A model generated the notes under the pieces. It saw nothing but the letters and a program-made list of their open reading frames with translations, was not told the DNA's origin and searched no databases. Below, in pieces: positions 61,239 to 64,000 of a stretch of 64,000 nt of DNA. Numbering within the stretch: the stretch's first letter is position 1; each line of letters starts with the position of its first letter. The stretch spans positions 1 to 64,000 of the forward strand of contig JAJXZL010000046.1 in assembly GCA_021780075.1 (NCBI GenBank), written 5' to 3'. This DNA comes from Acidobacteriota bacterium (GTDB lineage: Bacteria > Acidobacteriota > Terriglobia > Terriglobales > Acidobacteriaceae). The position numbers and the translations under genes were made by a program.

Positions 61239-62195
61239 CTAACGATGTACAGCAAACCGCTCAACGTAGTCAGGAGTCGCAGCCGTCACAGGCTCACGCA
61301 TGGTGAGCACGGGGCAGCGCGCATGGGCGAGAACTCGGTAGATGGTGTGGTCGCGGGTCAGATTCTGCAGCGTGGAGTGTTGCATCGCGCCCAGGACAAT
61401 GAGGCACGCATGCAGTTCTGCCGATGCGGCAAGAATTTCAATGGAGGGATTTCCATGCGCCACAAGCGGTTCCACCAGGACGCCACGGCATGCCTCGTCG
61501 GCCGTGATTTCTGCCACAAGCTCACGCAATTGATGCATGGCCGTTGACTCGAGATCTGTTGGCTGGCCCTGGCGCTTCATCTCATCCCTGGGCGGCAGCA
61601 CATGCTGCAAAACCAGCTTTGCGCTCCGACTCGCTGCAAGTCGGCAGGCAAGCGCTGCGCTCGGTCTAGAGGCCTCTCTAAGTGTGGTGGCGTGCAGGAC
61701 CACCTTTTCGTGGCCACTGCTCCCCACCGGGAGATGAGCCTCGGGTCCCACGGTGATGACCGGGAGGTTTACCGAACGCAACACTTGCTCTGCCACGGAG
61801 CCTAAGAGCAACTTACTGGCCTTGCCCCGGCCCCGAGTTCCGAGAAGTATGAGATCCGCCTGAAACTGGCGGACTGATGCTGCAATCTGCTGTGCGGCGT
61901 TGCCCTCGCGTACTAACGCGTCGCAGGCAATGTCCCTCTCGCGAGCCAGCGTACACCATGGGTGCAGTGTTTTCGCCGCAAATTCCAAAGCGCCCGCCGG
62001 GTCGTAGTAGGGCATTCCGGCTGGGTCCACTGCCATACCCGTGCTCGTCGCAAGCACATGCAGCAGGATCAACCGCGCTCCGGCATCAGACGCTTCATTC
62101 AGCGCGAATGGCATCAACCGGTCCAGGTCGCTCAGGTCAGTGGCGACCAGGATCACGGCCGGATGCGTCCATCGATCCAAGCCTGAGCCCGGCAT
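61239..62195 (-). CDS. Universal stress protein, two Usp domains
   Basis: 318 aa. Two UspA-like domains. The first, about 12-155, has LLGTRGRGKASKLLLGSVAEQV with the full ATP-binding motif. The second, about 165-305, ends VLGAMQHSTLQNLTRDHTIYRVLAHARCPVLTM and lacks the Gly-rich motif. Convergent with the FNR-type gene. The upstream sequence holds GTGAT-N4-ATCAC centred 77 bases from the ATG. Suggests stress control by the neighbouring regulator. Confidence 0.92.
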   Translation of the reverse strand: MPGSGLDRWTHPAVILVATDLSDLDRLMPFALNEASDAGARLILLHVLATSTGMAVDPAGMPYYDPAGALEFAAKTLHPWCTLARERDIACDALVREGNAAQQIAASVRQFQADLILLGTRGRGKASKLLLGSVAEQVLRSVNLPVITVGPEAHLPVGSSGHEKVVLHATTLREASRPSAALACRLAASRSAKLVLQHVLPPRDEMKRQGQPTDLESTAMHQLRELVAEITADEACRGVLVEPLVAHGNPSIEILAASAELHACLIVLGAMQHSTLQNLTRDHTIYRVLAHARCPVLTMREPVTAATPDYVERFAVHR

Positions 62196-62265
62196 ACCCT
62201 ATACTCCGCACCGCAATCGTGCCACTGACGGGCATGCAGGGATGTGCCTCGCAGCACCGCGGGAA

Positions 62266-62279
62266 GTGATGTAAATCAC
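62266..62279. promoter_or_regulatory. CRP/FNR-type operator upstream of usp gene 2
   Basis: GTGATGTAAATCAC: perfect GTGAT-N4-ATCAC palindrome, the same core as the site before the first usp gene. Confidence 0.7.
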
Positions 62280-62409
62280 ACTCCCGTGTACTTACCGAGC
62301 CAGCTGTGCAGGCTGCCGGCTACCGGCAAAAATGGCTGCGGAACATCCCACCTCGCGCTAGACGGAAAGTTCTGATTCTGCCCAGAATTTTCCGCTCAGG
62401 ATTGGCGCC

Positions 62410-63624
62410 TTACGAGAGGTAGGGGAAGGGATGCTTTGCCAGTCTGCGCGGCAAAGGCGGCGTCAGCCCGGCTGACGAGGAGTTCATCACTTCACTGAAT
62501 GCGTTGCGGAAGGCCATCATCTCGCTCGGCAGACCGACGGTGATGCGCAGGCTGTTAGGCCAGGCCGGCCAGATGCGGCCGACAAACATGTCCCTGGCGG
62601 CCAAAGCCGCCTGCACTTCCTTGCCGGGTCGCTTCACGTCGAGCATGAAGCAGTTGCTGACAGAAGGCGTAGTTGCAAAATCTTCGCTCTTGAGCCACGC
62701 AATGGTTTGGGTGCGCGTGTCGGAGATCTGCTTCTTGCGCGTGGGAACGATCTGAGGATCAAGCAGACTGGCCTTGGCGGCCGCTACTGCGGTGATGGGC
62801 AGAGGATTCTGCCCGCCCAAGGGGGCAATCTTCGCCAGCAGGTCGGGCCGCGCTACGGCAAAGCCCATGCGGAGTCCTGCCATTCCGTAAAGCTTCGAAA
62901 AGGTGCGCAGGACAATCACGTTCTTGCCATCCTTCACAAAGTCAAGGGAAGGCATTGCGTCGGAGAGGTGAATGTAGGCCTCATCAATGAGCAGGACCGT
63001 GTCTTTTGGCGCGTTGGCCACGGCATGCTCAATGTCTGCGCGGGGCGTGACGGTGCCCGTGGGGTTGTTGGGATTGCAGATGTAAATCACGCCGGGATTC
63101 GAAGAAGCGGCCAGCATGGCCTTGATGTCGTGAGACGCCGCGCCTTTGGGATCGGCCAACGGCACCTTGAGGATAGGCGCACCGGAGACCTGCGCAGCCC
63201 AGGTGGGCGCCTCATAGCCGGGGTCGGCGATGACCAGTGGCCTGTTTTTGCTGGTGAAGGCCAACACCGTAAAGTGCAGTGGCTCGGAGGATCCGGCAAA
63301 CGCGAGCACGGATGCAGGGTCAAGGCCTTCCTGCTTCGCGAAGATCGCGGCCAGCTCGTCTCCTATGTTGAACAGGTAGCGCCCGCCCCTGGGAATGATA
63401 TTTGCGACGGCCTGCCGCGCTGCCTCGCAGGGGCCCATTGGATTTTCATTGGCGTCGATGTGGATGCCGATGTTGGGGTCGGCGAACTTGGGCATCTCCG
63501 CCATGGCAAGCTCGGGCTCAGTGAGCAGCGGAAAGCTTGCCAGCGCGGAAGCACCCGCGGCATAGCGGAAGAAGCTGCGTCGTGAGAAGCGGTTCGAGAT
63601 GGCGGAATCAACGGTGGAAGGCAT
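62410..63624 (-). CDS. Tat-exported PLP-dependent aminotransferase (class I/II)
   Basis: 404 aa. Twin-arginine signal SRRSFFRYAAGASALASFPLL near residues 14-34, then a class I/II aminotransferase fold: GIHIDANENPMGPCEAARQAV, YICNPNNPTGTVTPR, LLIDEAYIHLSDA, and the PLP-lysine motif RTFSKLYGMAGLRMGF. It resembles histidinol-phosphate aminotransferases in the core, but the Tat signal means it should fold in the cytoplasm and work in the periplasm, which is unusual. Substrate unknown; not a histidine-biosynthesis gene by context. AAGGAGTC precedes the ATG at 63624. Longer readings add unsupported residues. Confidence 0.88.
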   Translation of the reverse strand: MPSTVDSAISNRFSRRSFFRYAAGASALASFPLLTEPELAMAEMPKFADPNIGIHIDANENPMGPCEAARQAVANIIPRGGRYLFNIGDELAAIFAKQEGLDPASVLAFAGSSEPLHFTVLAFTSKNRPLVIADPGYEAPTWAAQVSGAPILKVPLADPKGAASHDIKAMLAASSNPGVIYICNPNNPTGTVTPRADIEHAVANAPKDTVLLIDEAYIHLSDAMPSLDFVKDGKNVIVLRTFSKLYGMAGLRMGFAVARPDLLAKIAPLGGQNPLPITAVAAAKASLLDPQIVPTRKKQISDTRTQTIAWLKSEDFATTPSVSNCFMLDVKRPGKEVQAALAARDMFVGRIWPAWPNSLRITVGLPSEMMAFRNAFSEVMNSSSAGLTPPLPRRLAKHPFPYLS

Positions 63625-64000
63625 GGACGAGACTCCTTGATGTTGGCGAATGCGGGGCAGAAATGTGCTGCGCATGCGGGGGAATCGCAAGCGTCTGGGA
63701 GTGGAGTGAGCAGCACAGGGAAGCGGAGACACCCATGTCAAAACGTATCGCTGAACATATCGTGAAGACAAGCGGGAAATGAGGGCAGCAAGCCTGATTG
63801 GTCCGTGGGAGACGGAAATCTGCCTGCGCGGGCCTGATTGCTGACCTGATGATGGTCGATGTGTCCGAGGGCTGCCGCAGTCCGCATCGCAGCACCCGGG
63901 GACGTAGGTGCCCGGAGTGTATACTTTGCGCTTAAGCGGCTCCGTACGTTGCAGCCCATCGAGGTGAACCGTGGTGCGATTCCCCGGGGCTTTGTATCGC
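63625..64000. other. Upstream region of the aminotransferase; no gene seen
   Basis: 376 bases with no supported CDS. A rightward gene may begin beyond the window edge. No tRNA or terminator pattern recognised. Confidence 0.4.

Overview
The window looks like ordinary chromosome from a moderately high-GC, Gram-negative, polysaccharide-degrading soil bacterium. Gene content suggests Acidobacteriota, class Terriglobia. The pointers are a class II ribonucleotide reductase with an Ala-rich insertion, a winged-helix/TM/beta-propeller sensor, a TreS-maltokinase fusion, many Tat-exported molybdoenzymes, GH3 and GH20 enzymes and FNR/Usp genes. This is inference from families; no rRNA, tRNA or phylogenetic marker was aligned. 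I saw no rRNA, tRNA, CRISPR array, intact insertion sequence or prophage.

Layout. 0-7 kb: nrdJ with a strong terminator, a small membrane protein and a CadC-like propeller sensor. 7.5-14.4 kb: a small secreted protein, then a leftward operon of treS-mak, a glycosyltransferase-like gene and an MscS-like channel. 14.9-19.3 kb: a leftward periplasmic aldehyde oxidase operon (PaoABC type) ending in a small Cys-rich ORF. 19.6-25.1 kb: a rightward run with a PA2779-like membrane protein, a C39-like peptidase, a TPR/beta-barrel protein, a diacylglycerol kinase-like lipid kinase, an esterase and a MogA/MoaB-type protein. 25.3-28.2 kb: a LacI regulator and msrP-msrQ. 28.2-32.9 kb: the leftward rpsP-khpA-rimM-trmD-rplS-rnhB cluster, interrupted by an ICMT-like gene and an opposing DinB-like gene. 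33-37.6 kb: a decayed cyclopropane-fatty-acid synthase fragment, an esterase/kinase pair, an ATP-grasp protein, an aldo/keto reductase and a bidirectional terminator.

37.6-41.8 kb is the least conventional part. It holds a candidate terminated small RNA, an inverted-repeat array, two paralogous membrane proteins, a secreted peptide made of 14-residue repeats encoded by a 42-bp minisatellite, a PilZ protein and a LuxR-type regulator with a degenerate receiver domain. 41.8-48.6 kb carries marR, yceI with a palindromic operator, an MFS transporter, a YbhB/Raf-inhibitor-like lipoprotein, a flavin reductase-like protein, phoU, dps and a phosphotransacetylase-like gene. 48.9-58.3 kb carries an O-methyltransferase, xylulokinase, a GH20 hexosaminidase, a methyltransferase with an anomalous tail and a GH3 glucosidase. 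58.4-62.3 kb is a compact module: two double-Usp proteins, a cNMP-domain protein and an FNR-type regulator with four cysteines, with GTGAT-N4-ATCAC palindromes in front of both usp genes. The window ends with a Tat-exported PLP aminotransferase.

How the genes fit together: mogA supports the Mo enzymes (PaoABC, MsrP). GH20, GH3, xylB and the esterase fit growth on chitin or plant polymers. TreS-Mak and the MscS-like channel fit osmotic and carbon-storage control. FNR/Usp fits low-oxygen or starvation response. Three composite intergenic repeat elements (near 4.5, 8.5 and 54.2 kb) are dispersed through the window and match no named element that I know.
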